NCBI RefSeq assembly: GCF_001280085.1
Contig: NZ_LGED01000147.1
Span: forward strand, 1 to 64,000
Direction: 5' to 3'
Source: Saccharothrix sp. NRRL B-16348
GTDB lineage: Bacteria > Actinomycetota > Actinomycetes > Mycobacteriales > Pseudonocardiaceae
DNA length: 64,000 bases
Below the pieces are notes generated by a model. The model did no database searches. It worked only from the letters and a program-made list of their open reading frames with translations, and had not been told where the DNA came from. The translations under genes were made by a program, and so were the position numbers. This document shows, piece after piece, positions 31,077-40,097 of this stretch (position 1 is the stretch's first letter; every line of letters begins with the position of its first letter).

Positions 31077-32369
31077 CGCCAGCACCCCGACCGCGACCAC
31101 GGCCACCGCCGCCAACACCACGACACCCGTGCGGAACCCGGCGGCACCGCTGCCCGCCAGTCCCGCCGCCAACGCCGCCACCGCGGGCCCCACCGTCGTG
31201 CCGACCATCCGCGCGGTCGCGCTCAACCCACCCGCCGCACCTTCCCCGCCTTCCGGCGCACCGGCCATGACCAGCGTGTTCATCGCCGTGTTGAACAAGC
31301 CCTGCCCGATACCCAGCACCGCCAGCCGCCAGCACAGGTCGACCAACGACGTCACCGGCAGCACCAGCAGCCCCAACGCGAGCGCGCTCACCACCGAACC
31401 GCTCATCGCCACCAGCCACGGCCCGTACCGGTCGCTCAACCAACCCGACACCACCGCCAGCGCGGCCACGCCCGCCACGAACACCAGCAGTGCCACCCCG
31501 ACGTCCTCCGGCGAGCCGCCCAGCACGTCCGTCACGTGGTAGGGCACGAGGAAGAACATCACCCCGCCCAACGTCGACACCAGCGACAACGCCAGCAGCG
31601 GCAGCCCGAACAGCCTCCGCCGCACCAACGCCAGCACCGGCCGTGACGCCGGCAGGCGCGCCCACCACACCGCCAACACCACCGCTGACGCCAGCAGCCA
31701 CGCCATGTCCTCGAACGCCAGCAGCACCGACGTGATCGCACCGCCCAGCAGCACCGCCTCCAGCACCAACCCCCGGTCCGGCGCCGGCAGCCCGCGCCCG
31801 TCACCGCGCAGCGACCGCCACCCCAGCCACAACGCGACCGCCACCACCGGCAGCTTCATCAGGAACACCGAACGCCACCCGAACGCGCCCGCCACCAACC
31901 CGCCCAGCGGCGCGCCGGCCAGCCCGCCGACCGTCATGATCGTGATCACGTACCCGATGGCCCGCCCGCGCTGCTCGGGCGCCACCGCCGCGACCACGAT
32001 CGGCATGTACCCGGCCAGCACCAGCGACCCGGCCACGCCTTGCAGCACCCGTCCCACCACCAACACCCAGAACGACGGCGCGACCGCCGTGAGCACGCTC
32101 GCCACCGCGACACCGACCATCGCCAGCAGGAACGCCGACCGCACGTCCGCCCGGTCCACCCACCGCCCGGCCGGGATCGCGATCGCCGCCATCGGCAGCG
32201 TGTAGGCCAGCAACACCCACGCCGTGGCCGCCGGCCCCACGTCCAACTCACCGCCCAGACTGGGCAACGCCACCGCCGCCACCGTCATCTCGGTCGTGAC
32301 GACGAGCATCGCCGCCGCCAACGCCACCACCGGCGCCCAACGCGTCTTGACCTGCACGTCCTGTGTCAT
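31059..32369 (-). CDS. Major facilitator superfamily exporter
   Basis: 436 residues with about twelve to fourteen hydrophobic segments. The N-terminal half has LPSLGGELDVGPAATAWVLL, GRWVDRADVR (motif A-like) and ERRG-like APEQRGRAIGYV, followed by GPLLGG-like GAPLGGLVAGAFGWRSVFL (motif C), typical of DHA-type drug/H+ antiporters. The C-terminal half repeats motif A as GWLSDRYGPW. The start is the ATG of MTQDVQVKTRW; a longer frame upstream has no membrane character. The substrate is unknown. It faces the AfsR-type regulator convergently. Confidence 0.88.
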   Translation of the reverse strand: MTQDVQVKTRWAPVVALAAAMLVVTTEMTVAAVALPSLGGELDVGPAATAWVLLAYTLPMAAIAIPAGRWVDRADVRSAFLLAMVGVAVASVLTAVAPSFWVLVVGRVLQGVAGSLVLAGYMPIVVAAVAPEQRGRAIGYVITIMTVGGLAGAPLGGLVAGAFGWRSVFLMKLPVVAVALWLGWRSLRGDGRGLPAPDRGLVLEAVLLGGAITSVLLAFEDMAWLLASAVVLAVWWARLPASRPVLALVRRRLFGLPLLALSLVSTLGGVMFFLVPYHVTDVLGGSPEDVGVALLVFVAGVAALAVVSGWLSDRYGPWLVAMSGSVVSALALGLLVLPVTSLVDLCWRLAVLGIGQGLFNTAMNTLVMAGAPEGGEGAAGGLSATARMVGTTVGPAVAALAAGLAGSGAAGFRTGVVVLAAVAVVAVGVLASAKQR

Positions 32370-32451
32370 GCCGGCGAACCTACGGCCGCCCGCCGCCCGC
32401 CCGAATCCGTCAGGTGACCAGTCGTCGGACGCGCAGTCGGGCTTCCGGTAG

Positions 32452-32604
32452 GAGCAGATCGAGCGACTCTCGCTCAACCCGGACCTGCTCAAGGACCCGC
32501 GCGCCGTGCTCGACGCGCTCAAGCAGGAGATGCCGCTGTACGCCGACGGCGGCCACGCCCGACTCGGGACGGCGTCCGAGCGGAGCGACGTCCGCGAAGA
32601 CTGA
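32452..32604 (+). pseudogene. 3' fragment of an unrecognised gene
   Basis: Fifty codons with strong third-position GC, reading EQIERLSLNPDLLKDPRAVL and ending SERSDVRED at a TGA. An in-frame TAG directly precedes the first codon, there is no start or ribosome site, and the upstream sequence is not coding. This looks like the C-terminal remnant of a helical protein truncated by deletion. The family is not recognised. It lies in the 330-bp gap between the MFS gene and the FMN reductase gene. Confidence 0.45.
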
Positions 32605-32698
32605 TGGGCGACCCCCGACGACCAGTCATGTGACAGATGCCCGTGCTCTCCCCTCGCTCCTAGCGTCGACGCCGACACAACCGAGGGAGGGCACACCC

Positions 32699-33268
32699 GT
32701 GATCAAGCTAGCGATCATCGTCGGCAGCACCCGGCGCGGCCGGTTCGCGCCGGTGGTGGCGAACTGGTTCGCCGACCGGGCCAAGCAGCGCGACGACCTC
32801 AGCGTCGACGTGGTCGACCTGGACGACATCGACCTGCCGGACCGGCTGCACGGCTTCGGCGAGGAGCCCGCGCCGGAGGTCGCGCTGGTCTCGCCGCGCC
32901 TGCGGGACGCGGACGCGTTCGTCGTCATCACGCCCGAGTACAACCACAGCTTCCCCGCGCCGTTGAAGAGCGCCATCGACTGGCACTACACCGAGTGGCA
33001 GGCCAAGCCGGTCGGGTTCGTCTCCTACGGCGGCCTCGGCGGCGGGTTGCGGGCGGTCGAGCAGTTGCGGCAGGTCTTCGCCGAGCTGCACGCCGTCACC
33101 GTGCGCGACACCGTCAGCTTCCACGGCGCGTGGTCGCGGTTCGACGACGCGGGCGAGCCGGTCGACGCCGACGAGGTGAACAAGGCCGCCACCGCCGTGC
33201 TCGACCAGGTGGTCTGGTGGGGGACGGCGCTCAAGGAGGCCCGCGCCAAGCGGCCTTACGGGGCCTGA
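32699..33268 (+). CDS. NADPH-dependent FMN reductase family flavoprotein
   Basis: 189 residues, flavodoxin-like fold. GSTRRGRFAP (residues 8-17) is the FMN phosphate loop, PEYNHSFPAPLKSAIDW is the conserved flavin-binding segment of the NADPH_FMN_red family, and SYGGLGGG contacts the isoalloxazine. Members reduce FMN, quinones, azo dyes or chromate. The start is GTG with GAGGGAGGG seven bases upstream. The next gene, a quinone-oxidoreductase-like protein, begins one base after the stop, so both are cotranscribed and probably act in redox or xenobiotic response. Confidence 0.9.
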   Translation: MIKLAIIVGSTRRGRFAPVVANWFADRAKQRDDLSVDVVDLDDIDLPDRLHGFGEEPAPEVALVSPRLRDADAFVVITPEYNHSFPAPLKSAIDWHYTEWQAKPVGFVSYGGLGGGLRAVEQLRQVFAELHAVTVRDTVSFHGAWSRFDDAGEPVDADEVNKAATAVLDQVVWWGTALKEARAKRPYGA

Positions 33269-33269
33269 C

Positions 33270-34250
33270 GTGCGGGCCGTGCGGCTGCACGCGTTCGGCT
33301 CGGCCCTGCGGTGCGAGGACGTCGAGGACCCGTCGCCGGGGCCGGGCCAGGTGCGGATCGCGGTGCGCGCGGCGGGCGTGCACCTGGTGGACGGGGTGAT
33401 CCGGCGCGGCCGTGACGACTGCGTGCCGTTGCCGGAGCTGCCGACCGTGCTGGGTTCCGAAGTGGCCGGCGTGGTGGACGCGGTCGGCCGTGACGTGGCC
33501 GAGGCGTGGCTGGGCGAGCGGGTGGTGACGCAGCTCGGCCTCGCCGGCGGGGGATACGCCGAGCTGGTGGTGCGGGAGGTGGGCGCGCTGCACGTGATCC
33601 CGGCGGGACTCGACTTCGCGGCGGCCGTGGCGATGGTGTGCACCGGCGGCACGGCGTTGGGAGTGTTGGACGCGGCGGCCCTCGCTCCGGACGACGTGGT
33701 GGTCGTGACGGCCGCCGCCGGCGGGGTCGGGACGTTGCTGGTGCAGGGCGCGGCGCGGGCGGGTGCGCTGGTCGTGGGCTTGACGGGGTGCGAGGAGAAG
33801 CGACGGGTGGCGTTGCGTGCCGGTGCGGCGGTGGCCGTCGACTACTCAGGGGAGGGGTGGCAGCGGCAGGTGGTCGCGCAGCTCGGGGGACGGGAGGTGA
33901 CGGCGGTGCTGGACGGTGTCGGCGGCGTGCTGGGACGGGGTGCCGTGGACCTGCTCGCGCCGGGCGGGCGAGTCGTCATGTTCGGGTCGTCGTCGGGTGA
34001 ACTGGTGCACCTGACCTCGGCAGACCTGTTCGCCCGCGCCCTGACCGCGACCGTCGCCGCCGGACCGCAGGTGGCGAAGCGGTCGGGTGGGCTGCGCGCG
34101 CTGGAGGCCCGTGCCCTGGCCGCCGCCGCGACCCACCGGCTGACGCCGTTCGTGCAGCCCTTCCCGCTGGCCGAGGCCGGGCGGGCGCACGAGGCGATGG
34201 AGACCAGGCACACGGTCGGCAAGGTCGTGCTGCTCCCGGACGCCGGCTAG
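33270..34250 (+). CDS. Zinc-binding-dehydrogenase family NADPH:quinone oxidoreductase
   Basis: 326 residues, medium-chain dehydrogenase/reductase fold without the structural zinc cysteines. An N-terminal GroES-like domain (PSPGPGQVRIAVRAAGVHLV...PTVLGSEVAGVV) is followed by a Rossmann domain with AAAGGVGTLLVQ, and LDGVGG before the last strand. This matches the QOR/CurA-like branch that reduces quinones or enones with NADPH. GTG start one base after the FMN reductase stop. The following LuxR-type gene starts 11 bp after its stop. Confidence 0.88.
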   Translation: MRAVRLHAFGSALRCEDVEDPSPGPGQVRIAVRAAGVHLVDGVIRRGRDDCVPLPELPTVLGSEVAGVVDAVGRDVAEAWLGERVVTQLGLAGGGYAELVVREVGALHVIPAGLDFAAAVAMVCTGGTALGVLDAAALAPDDVVVVTAAAGGVGTLLVQGAARAGALVVGLTGCEEKRRVALRAGAAVAVDYSGEGWQRQVVAQLGGREVTAVLDGVGGVLGRGAVDLLAPGGRVVMFGSSSGELVHLTSADLFARALTATVAAGPQVAKRSGGLRALEARALAAAATHRLTPFVQPFPLAEAGRAHEAMETRHTVGKVVLLPDAG

Positions 34251-34260
34251 GGTCGGGGAC

Positions 34261-36987
34261 ATGCTGCACGGGAGGTCCGCCGAACTGGCCGTGGTGGAGC
34301 GGCTCCTGTCCGACGCCCGCGCCGGCCGCAGCGGCGTGCTCGTGGTGCGCGGCGAGGCGGGCATCGGCAAATCCGCCCTGCTCGCCCACGCCGCCACCCA
34401 GGCGACCTCGCCCTGCGGCTCTGAGCAGCGATCGCCCAGTCCAGTCGGTGACAACCACGCCCCGACCGGTGCCGGGTTCCTGGTCCTGCGCGGCACAGCC
34501 GTGGAGTCCGAGTCCGTGGTGCCGTTCGCCGGTCTGAACCTGCTCCTCGGCGCCGTCGTCGACCGCGTCGACACCCTCCCGCCCAACCAGGCCACCGCCC
34601 TGCGCGCCGCCCTCGGCCTCGCCCCGCCCGAAGGCGGCGACCACCACCTCGTCGGCCTGGCCGTCCTCACCCTCCTCGCCGACCTCGCCGACCAGACCCC
34701 CGTCCTCTGCCTGGTCGACGACGCGCACTGGCTGGACCAAGGCTCCGCGCAAGCCCTCGTCTTCGCCGCCCGCCGCCTCCAGGCCGAAGGCATCGCGATG
34801 ATCTTCGCCGCCCGCGACCTGCACGCGCCGCCGTTCCCCGCACCCGGCCTGCCCGAGCTGCGCCTCACCGGCCTCGCCCCGGAGCACGCCGCCGCCCTCC
34901 TCGAAGAGCACGCCGCCGACCTCCCGCGCTACGTCCGCGACCAGATCGCCGACGAAGCCCGCGGCAACCCGCTGGCGCTGCTCGAACTTCCCGCCGCCCA
35001 ACGCGAAGGCCACCTGCCCGCCGCCCACGCCTACCGCGTCGCCGCCCTCCCCACCCACAGCCGCATCCAGCAGACGTTCGCCGACCGCATCGGCACCCTC
35101 CCCGAACGCACCCGCACCCTCCTGCTGATCGCCGCCGCCGACGACACCGGCGACCCGGCCGTGGTGTTCGAGGCCGCCCGCCTGCTCGGCGCGTCCGTCG
35201 ACGACCTCGAAGTCGCCGAACAACGGCAACTCCTCCGCTCCGACGACGGCCGGCTCACGTACCGCCACCCCCTGATCCGCGCCGCCGCCTACCAGAGCGC
35301 GCCGCTCAAGCACCGCCTCACCGTCCACAAAGCACTCGCCGAGGTGCTGGACGACGCCCACCGCAGTGCGTGGCACCTGGCCGCCGCCACCACCGCACCC
35401 GACGAGACCGTCGCCCAAGCCCTCGCCCGCACCGCCGAGGACGCCCGCAACCGGGGCGGCTACATCGCCGTCGCCTCCGCCTACCACCGCGCCGCCGAAC
35501 TCACCCCGGACCCCGTCGACCGCGGCCACCGGCTGGCGGCGGCAGCGGGCGCGGCCGGTGCGGCGGGCCAGTTCGACCGCGCGGTCGTGCTCGCCGACCA
35601 GGCGTGGGACCTGGTGGGCAACCCGGTGGACGGCGCGCGGGTGGCCCGCATCCAGGCGCGGCTGGCCAGCGAGCAGGGACGGTCGGCGCAGGCCGCCGCG
35701 CAACTCGCCCGCGCCGTCACGTGCGCCCAGCACACCGATCCGGAGCTGGCGGGGGAGTTGCTGTTCCACGCCGCCAACAACGCGTGGGCCGGCCGCGACT
35801 TCGACATCCTCGAGGACGTCGCGGCCCGCGCCGACGGCCTGCCCGGCGCCGACGACACCCGACGCGTCGCCAAGGCCGCGTTCGGCCTGGACGGCGACGA
35901 CGTCCCCGGCGGCATGGCCGCGCTGCGCGAACTCCTCGACTCCCCGTACGTGGGCGGGCCGGGCAACGCGATCACCGCCTGGTGGCACCTGATCCTCGGC
36001 GACGACCAGGCCGCCTACGCCTGGGCGTTCGACCTGGAACGCCAGTCCCGCGCCCAAGGCGCCCTCGGCGTGCTGCCCCGCGCCCTCGCCTACCTGGCCC
36101 GGGGCCGCCTGCACCTCGGCCGGCACCGCGACGCGCGCGCCACCGCCGAAGAGGGGCTGCGGATCGCCGCGGACATCGGCCAGGAGTTCAGCGTCGGCTT
36201 CCTGGCCGCCGTGCTCGCCGAACTGGCCGCCATCGAAGGCGACGAGGCCAGGTGCGAGGAACTGGTGGCGACGTTGGTCGGCGGCGCGCCCCAGTCCGTG
36301 CGGGCCGCGTGCGCCTTGGCGTTGCTGGACCTCGGACTCGGCCGGCACGAGGCCGTGCTGGACCGGTTGGCCGACGTCGCCGCTGGCGCCCACCGCCTGT
36401 ACTCCGTCACCAGCCTGCCCGACGTGGTGGAAGCCTCCGTCCGGCTGGGCAAGCCGCACCACGACGCCGCCCGCTGGTACGACGAGTGGGCGTCGAGCAC
36501 CGGCCAACCGTGGGCGCGAGCCGTCTCCGCGCGCTGCCGCGCCCTGCTCACCGACGACGAGCAGTGGTACGTGAAGGCCGTCGACCTGCACCGCGTCGAC
36601 GACGGCCGCCCGTTCGAACGCGCCCGCACCGAGCTGCTGTACGGGGAGTGGCTGCGCCGGGCCCGCCGCAAGGCCGACGCCCGCACGCACCTGCGGTCGG
36701 CGTCGGACCTGTTCGAACGGCTCGGCGCGACACCGTGGGCCGCCCGCGCCCGCACCGAGCTGCGCGCCACCGGCGAGAGCCGCGCCGTGCCGGGGCCGGA
36801 CCCGCTCAGCACGCTCACCCCGCAGGAGCTGCAGGTCGTGCGGCTGGCAGCCGAGGGCCTGAGCAACCGGGACATCGGCGCGCAGCTGTTCCTGAGCCCG
36901 CGCACGGTCGGCTACCACCTCTACAAGGCCTACCCGAAGCTCGGCGTCGCGTCGCGGGTGGAGCTCGGCAGGCTCGCCCTCGCGTAG
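34261..36987 (+). CDS. LAL-family (large ATP-binding) LuxR-type regulator
   Basis: 908 residues. The N-terminal AAA-type ATPase has Walker A GEAGIGKSA (Lys37) and Walker B LCLVDDAHWLD; the centre is a long alpha-helical TPR-like region; the C-terminal 65 residues are a LuxR HTH (LTPQELQVVRLAAEGLSNRD, IGAQLFLSPRTVGYHL). Such MalT-like regulators respond to small inducers and activate catabolic or secondary metabolism genes. TAGGGT seven bases before the ATG, inside the stop of the previous gene, suggests a leaderless internal promoter. It may control the two redox genes before it or the hexosaminidase after it. Confidence 0.9.
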   Translation: MLHGRSAELAVVERLLSDARAGRSGVLVVRGEAGIGKSALLAHAATQATSPCGSEQRSPSPVGDNHAPTGAGFLVLRGTAVESESVVPFAGLNLLLGAVVDRVDTLPPNQATALRAALGLAPPEGGDHHLVGLAVLTLLADLADQTPVLCLVDDAHWLDQGSAQALVFAARRLQAEGIAMIFAARDLHAPPFPAPGLPELRLTGLAPEHAAALLEEHAADLPRYVRDQIADEARGNPLALLELPAAQREGHLPAAHAYRVAALPTHSRIQQTFADRIGTLPERTRTLLLIAAADDTGDPAVVFEAARLLGASVDDLEVAEQRQLLRSDDGRLTYRHPLIRAAAYQSAPLKHRLTVHKALAEVLDDAHRSAWHLAAATTAPDETVAQALARTAEDARNRGGYIAVASAYHRAAELTPDPVDRGHRLAAAAGAAGAAGQFDRAVVLADQAWDLVGNPVDGARVARIQARLASEQGRSAQAAAQLARAVTCAQHTDPELAGELLFHAANNAWAGRDFDILEDVAARADGLPGADDTRRVAKAAFGLDGDDVPGGMAALRELLDSPYVGGPGNAITAWWHLILGDDQAAYAWAFDLERQSRAQGALGVLPRALAYLARGRLHLGRHRDARATAEEGLRIAADIGQEFSVGFLAAVLAELAAIEGDEARCEELVATLVGGAPQSVRAACALALLDLGLGRHEAVLDRLADVAAGAHRLYSVTSLPDVVEASVRLGKPHHDAARWYDEWASSTGQPWARAVSARCRALLTDDEQWYVKAVDLHRVDDGRPFERARTELLYGEWLRRARRKADARTHLRSASDLFERLGATPWAARARTELRATGESRAVPGPDPLSTLTPQELQVVRLAAEGLSNRDIGAQLFLSPRTVGYHLYKAYPKLGVASRVELGRLALA

Positions 36988-37076
36988 CCAACTGGTCTAG
37001 ACCCATTGACATCTCCTCCCTGGCGTACGCACGCTTGACGGCAGCCGGCCGCCGCCTTGCCCTAGGAGGACCAACG

Positions 37077-38837
37077 GTGACACTCCCCGCGAGGACGGCA
37101 CGAGCGCTCGCCGTCCTGGTGATGGTGTTCGGCGCGATCGTCGTCTGGAACATCGACACCAGGACGGCCTCGGCCGCCGAACCCCTGACCAGCCTCGTCC
37201 CTGTGCCGGTCTCGGTGCAGCCCGCCGCCGGCGTCACGCACGCGATCACCGCCGACACCAGGATCCACACCACGCCCGCCGCGCACGGCGTCGGCGACCA
37301 GCTGGCCGCTCTGCTGCGCCCGTCGACCGGCTACGCCCTGCCCGTCACCGACACCACCGGCGTGCCCACCGACGGCATCGCGCTGCTCATCGGCGGCGCA
37401 CCCGCGTCGGTCGGCGACCAGGGCTACCAGCTCACCGTGACGTCCGCGTCCGTGCAGCTGAGGGCCAACACCCCGGCGGGCCTGTTCGCGGGCGTGCAGA
37501 CGTTGCGCCAGCTCCTGCCCGCCAAGGTCGAGAGCCGGACCGCCCAGGCGGGCCCGTGGACCGTTCCGGGCGCGACGATCACCGACCACCCGCGCTTCGG
37601 GCACCGCGGCGCGATGCTGGACGTGGCGCGGCACTTCCACCCCGTCGCCACGGTCAAGCGCTACCTCGACCAGCTCGCCCTCTACAAGGTGAACTACTTC
37701 CACCTGCACCTGACCGACGACCAGGGCTGGCGCATCGTCATCGACAGCTGGCCGCGACTCGCCACGCACGGTGGCAGCACGCAGGTCGGCGGCGGGCCCG
37801 GCGGGTACTACACCAAGGCGCAGTACCAGGAGATCGTTGCTTATGCCGCCGCCCGGCACATCACCGTCGTGCCCGAGGTCGACCTGCCCGGCCACACCAA
37901 CGCCGCCCTGTCGTCCTACGCCGAGCTGAACTGCAACGGCGTCGCGCCCGCGTTGCGCACGGACATCGCCGTCGGCTACTCGTCGTTGTGCGTGTCCAAG
38001 GAGATCACCTACACGTTCGTGGAGGACGTGATCCGCGAGATCGCGGCGTTGACGCCCGGCCCGTACTTCCACATCGGCGGCGACGAGGCGAACGCGACCA
38101 CCGACCAGGAGTACCAGACGTTCATGAGCCGGGTGCTGCCGCTGGTCGGCAAGTACGGCAAGAAGGCCATGGGCTGGCACGAGTTCGTCAAGACGACCAC
38201 CGACACCGGCGCGGTGGCGCAGTACTGGGGCACGACCACGTCCAACGCGGTCGTCCAGACCGCCGCCGCGCGCGGCCAGAAGATCCTGATGTCGCCCGCG
38301 AACAAGGCTTACCTGGACATGAAGTACAACTCCGGCACACCCATCGGGCTGAGCTGGGCCGGCTTCATCGAGGTCCAGGACGCGTACAACTGGAACCCCG
38401 GCACGCACGTCTCCGGCGTGCCGGAATCCGCCGTGCGCGGCGTCGAAGCTCCACTGTGGACGGAAACGGTCGTGACCCCGGCCCACGTCGACTACCTGGC
38501 GTTCCCACGCCTGTCCGCGATCGCCGAACTGGGCTGGTCACCGTGGTCGACCCACAACTGGGACGCGTTCCGCCTCCGCCTGGCCGCCCAAGCCCCGCGC
38601 TGGACCGCGCTGGGCATCGACTTCTACCGCTCACCCCAAATCCCCTGGTCCAACACCAACACCACCACAACCACGACGACGACGACCCAACCATCCGGCA
38701 CCTGGGCTCCGAACCGCGCGTACACCGTGGGCAACCAGGTCACCTACAACGGCGTCACCTACCAGTGCCGCCAGTCGCACACCTCGCTACCCGGCTGGGA
38801 ACCACCGAACGTCCCCGCCCTCTGGCAACGCCTCTGA
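37077..38837 (+). CDS. Secreted GH20 beta-N-acetylhexosaminidase with C-terminal chitin-binding module
   Basis: 586 residues from a GTG with a perfect AGGAGG upstream. A signal peptide (ALAVLVMVFGAIVVW...ASA) is followed by the GH20b N-terminal domain, then the catalytic barrel with HLHLTDDQGWR and the acid/assisting pair Asp336-Glu337 in HIGGDEANA. A Thr-rich linker leads to a CBM5/12-type module in the last 46 residues (WAPNRAYTVGNQVTYNGVTY and a C-terminal WEPP...LW). It should remove terminal GlcNAc/GalNAc from chitin oligomers or glycans in substrate-assisted fashion. It stands alone and ends at a copy of the intergenic palindromic repeat. Confidence 0.94.
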   Translation: MTLPARTARALAVLVMVFGAIVVWNIDTRTASAAEPLTSLVPVPVSVQPAAGVTHAITADTRIHTTPAAHGVGDQLAALLRPSTGYALPVTDTTGVPTDGIALLIGGAPASVGDQGYQLTVTSASVQLRANTPAGLFAGVQTLRQLLPAKVESRTAQAGPWTVPGATITDHPRFGHRGAMLDVARHFHPVATVKRYLDQLALYKVNYFHLHLTDDQGWRIVIDSWPRLATHGGSTQVGGGPGGYYTKAQYQEIVAYAAARHITVVPEVDLPGHTNAALSSYAELNCNGVAPALRTDIAVGYSSLCVSKEITYTFVEDVIREIAALTPGPYFHIGGDEANATTDQEYQTFMSRVLPLVGKYGKKAMGWHEFVKTTTDTGAVAQYWGTTTSNAVVQTAAARGQKILMSPANKAYLDMKYNSGTPIGLSWAGFIEVQDAYNWNPGTHVSGVPESAVRGVEAPLWTETVVTPAHVDYLAFPRLSAIAELGWSPWSTHNWDAFRLRLAAQAPRWTALGIDFYRSPQIPWSNTNTTTTTTTTTQPSGTWAPNRAYTVGNQVTYNGVTYQCRQSHTSLPGWEPPNVPALWQRL

Positions 38838-38840
38838 CCT

Positions 38841-38966
38841 GAACGTTGAACTCACCGTCCCTGAACGTAGGACTCTCGCGCCCTGAACGTAGGACTCTCG
38901 CGCGTGTCCTACGCTCAGAACGCGCGTGTCCTACGTTCAGGTACCCCGAGTTCAACGCTCAGAACA
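38841..38966. repeat. Palindromic intergenic repeat, copy 2
   Basis: An inverted array lies between convergent genes: two copies of CTGAACGTAGGACTCTCGCG followed by two of CGCGTGTCCTACG(C/T)TCAG in opposite orientation, bracketed by TGAACGTTGAACTC and GAGTTCAACGCTCA. The right end supplies the TGA stop codon of the minus-strand gene. The units are the same as those near 10.6 and 57.8 kb, with ACTCT in place of ACAC in the left copies. Confidence 0.85.
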
Positions 38967-39783
38967 CGACGCGGGCGGCCGAGACCGGGCGTTCCGCCAC
39001 CGCGAACGTCCCCGCGGACGACGTGTTCACGCTCCACCGGTACCGGCTGAACTCGCCGGTCGCGTCGGACGCGTAGAACATCATGTGCCCGTAACCCGCG
39101 CCGTCCGTCGCCGCGGTGGCGTTGAAGATCCGGTTGTCCGGGTACCGGAAGTAGTTGCCCACCCCGTACACGCCGTGCGGCTCGGACGTGCAGTCGACGA
39201 CCTCCACCGCGTACTGCGTCTCACCGCGGAAGTTCAGCCCGCGGTTCGGCGCGGTGTAGACGCCCTTGACCGAACGCACCATCACCACGTGACCGGTGTT
39301 GGTGTCCTGGTCGTTGCGGTAGTCGACGGCGACCAGGTCACCCGGACGAAGGTCAGCCACCCTGGTGACGCGCTCGAAGTGCGGGATCTCCCGCTCCGCG
39401 AACGCCGCCCGGTAGTCCCGCGCGAACGGGCTCGCCACGCCGAAGTGGGCGCTGAAGAACCCCGAAGTCGCCCACTTGTACGTGCGCTTCAGCACTGCGG
39501 TCAGGAACGACGCGCACTGGCTCTGGTTGACCCACCCGGACGCGTCACCGGGCGAGCCCCACCGGACCACGTTCGGCTGGTCCGGCTCCTTGTAGGTGTT
39601 GTTCGCCAACGGGCACGTCGGCAACGACAGGTAGCCGACCAGTTGCTCGGCTTCCAGCAGGTGCGGTGTGGACGGCCGGTGTGGACGCGGCGTCCGGGCC
39701 GACGCGGCGGTCGTCCCGAGGGGCGCGGTCGCCGGTGCGGCGACGGCGGTTCCCCCGGAGAACGATCTGCGCGACAGGTCCAT
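38959..39783 (-). CDS. Exported NlpC/CHAP-like cysteine hydrolase (putative)
   Basis: 274 residues. The N-terminus is a Tat-type signal (LSRRSFSGG, then an Ala/Pro/Thr region). Cys90 begins a helix (QSQCASFLTAVLKRTY) and His165 starts a strand (TGHVVMVRSV) after LRPGDLVAVDYRND. That Cys-helix / PGDxV / GHV arrangement is the papain-like NlpC/P60 or CHAP layout of cell-wall amidases and peptidases. Overall similarity is weak, so the substrate is uncertain. Its stop codon lies inside the neighbouring palindromic repeat. Confidence 0.65.
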   Translation of the reverse strand: MDLSRRSFSGGTAVAAPATAPLGTTAASARTPRPHRPSTPHLLEAEQLVGYLSLPTCPLANNTYKEPDQPNVVRWGSPGDASGWVNQSQCASFLTAVLKRTYKWATSGFFSAHFGVASPFARDYRAAFAEREIPHFERVTRVADLRPGDLVAVDYRNDQDTNTGHVVMVRSVKGVYTAPNRGLNFRGETQYAVEVVDCTSEPHGVYGVGNYFRYPDNRIFNATAATDGAGYGHMMFYASDATGEFSRYRWSVNTSSAGTFAVAERPVSAARVVF

Positions 39784-39850
39784 CGTGCGACTCCCCCTTC
39801 GATGCGGGCCCGCATACCGTAGTCGAAGGGGGTGGGCCGCACGTGGCGGT

Positions 39851-39922
39851 TCAGCGCGCGTAGACCAGCAGAACGGTCGTCAGCACGGTGCAGAGGGCGA
39901 GCATCGTGGCGAGCCCGGTCAT
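39851..39922 (-). CDS. Possible 23-residue membrane peptide
   Basis: A short frame beginning MTGLATMLALCTVLTTVLLV and ending YAR, with strong third-position GC and a single hydrophobic helix. It sits alone between the exported hydrolase gene and the HTH gene. No ribosome site is clear and no family is known. The frame could also extend upstream without a start. Weak call. Confidence 0.3.
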   Translation of the reverse strand: MTGLATMLALCTVLTTVLLVYAR

Positions 39923-39944
39923 CGCCGCGCCGGCCGACGATGTA

Positions 39945-39959
39945 CTGAAGTTAACTGAA
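39945..39959. promoter_or_regulatory. Operator-like 15-mer, distal copy
   Basis: CTGAAGTTAACTGAA, containing two CTGAA pentamers exactly one helical turn (10 bp) apart. An almost identical copy occurs 126 bp downstream beside the start of the HTH gene. Confidence 0.5.
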
Positions 39960-40070
39960 CCTCAGTGCTTGAGAGCAGTGCGGTGTACCTGCCTGACAAG
40001 GCCCTGATGAAAGAGTAGGGTGCGATGACTTTTCCTCCAGTTGTGTACGTTTCGCGCTTGAGCTGTCGCG

Positions 40071-40085
40071 CTGAAGTTCACTGAA
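40071..40085. promoter_or_regulatory. Operator-like 15-mer, proximal copy
   Basis: CTGAAGTTCACTGAA, one mismatch to the distal copy, ending 12 bases before the GTG of the HTH gene and overlapping its ribosome-binding region (GAAGGG). Its position fits autorepression by the HTH protein. Confidence 0.5.
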
Positions 40086-40097
40086 GGGCGCGCGGAC

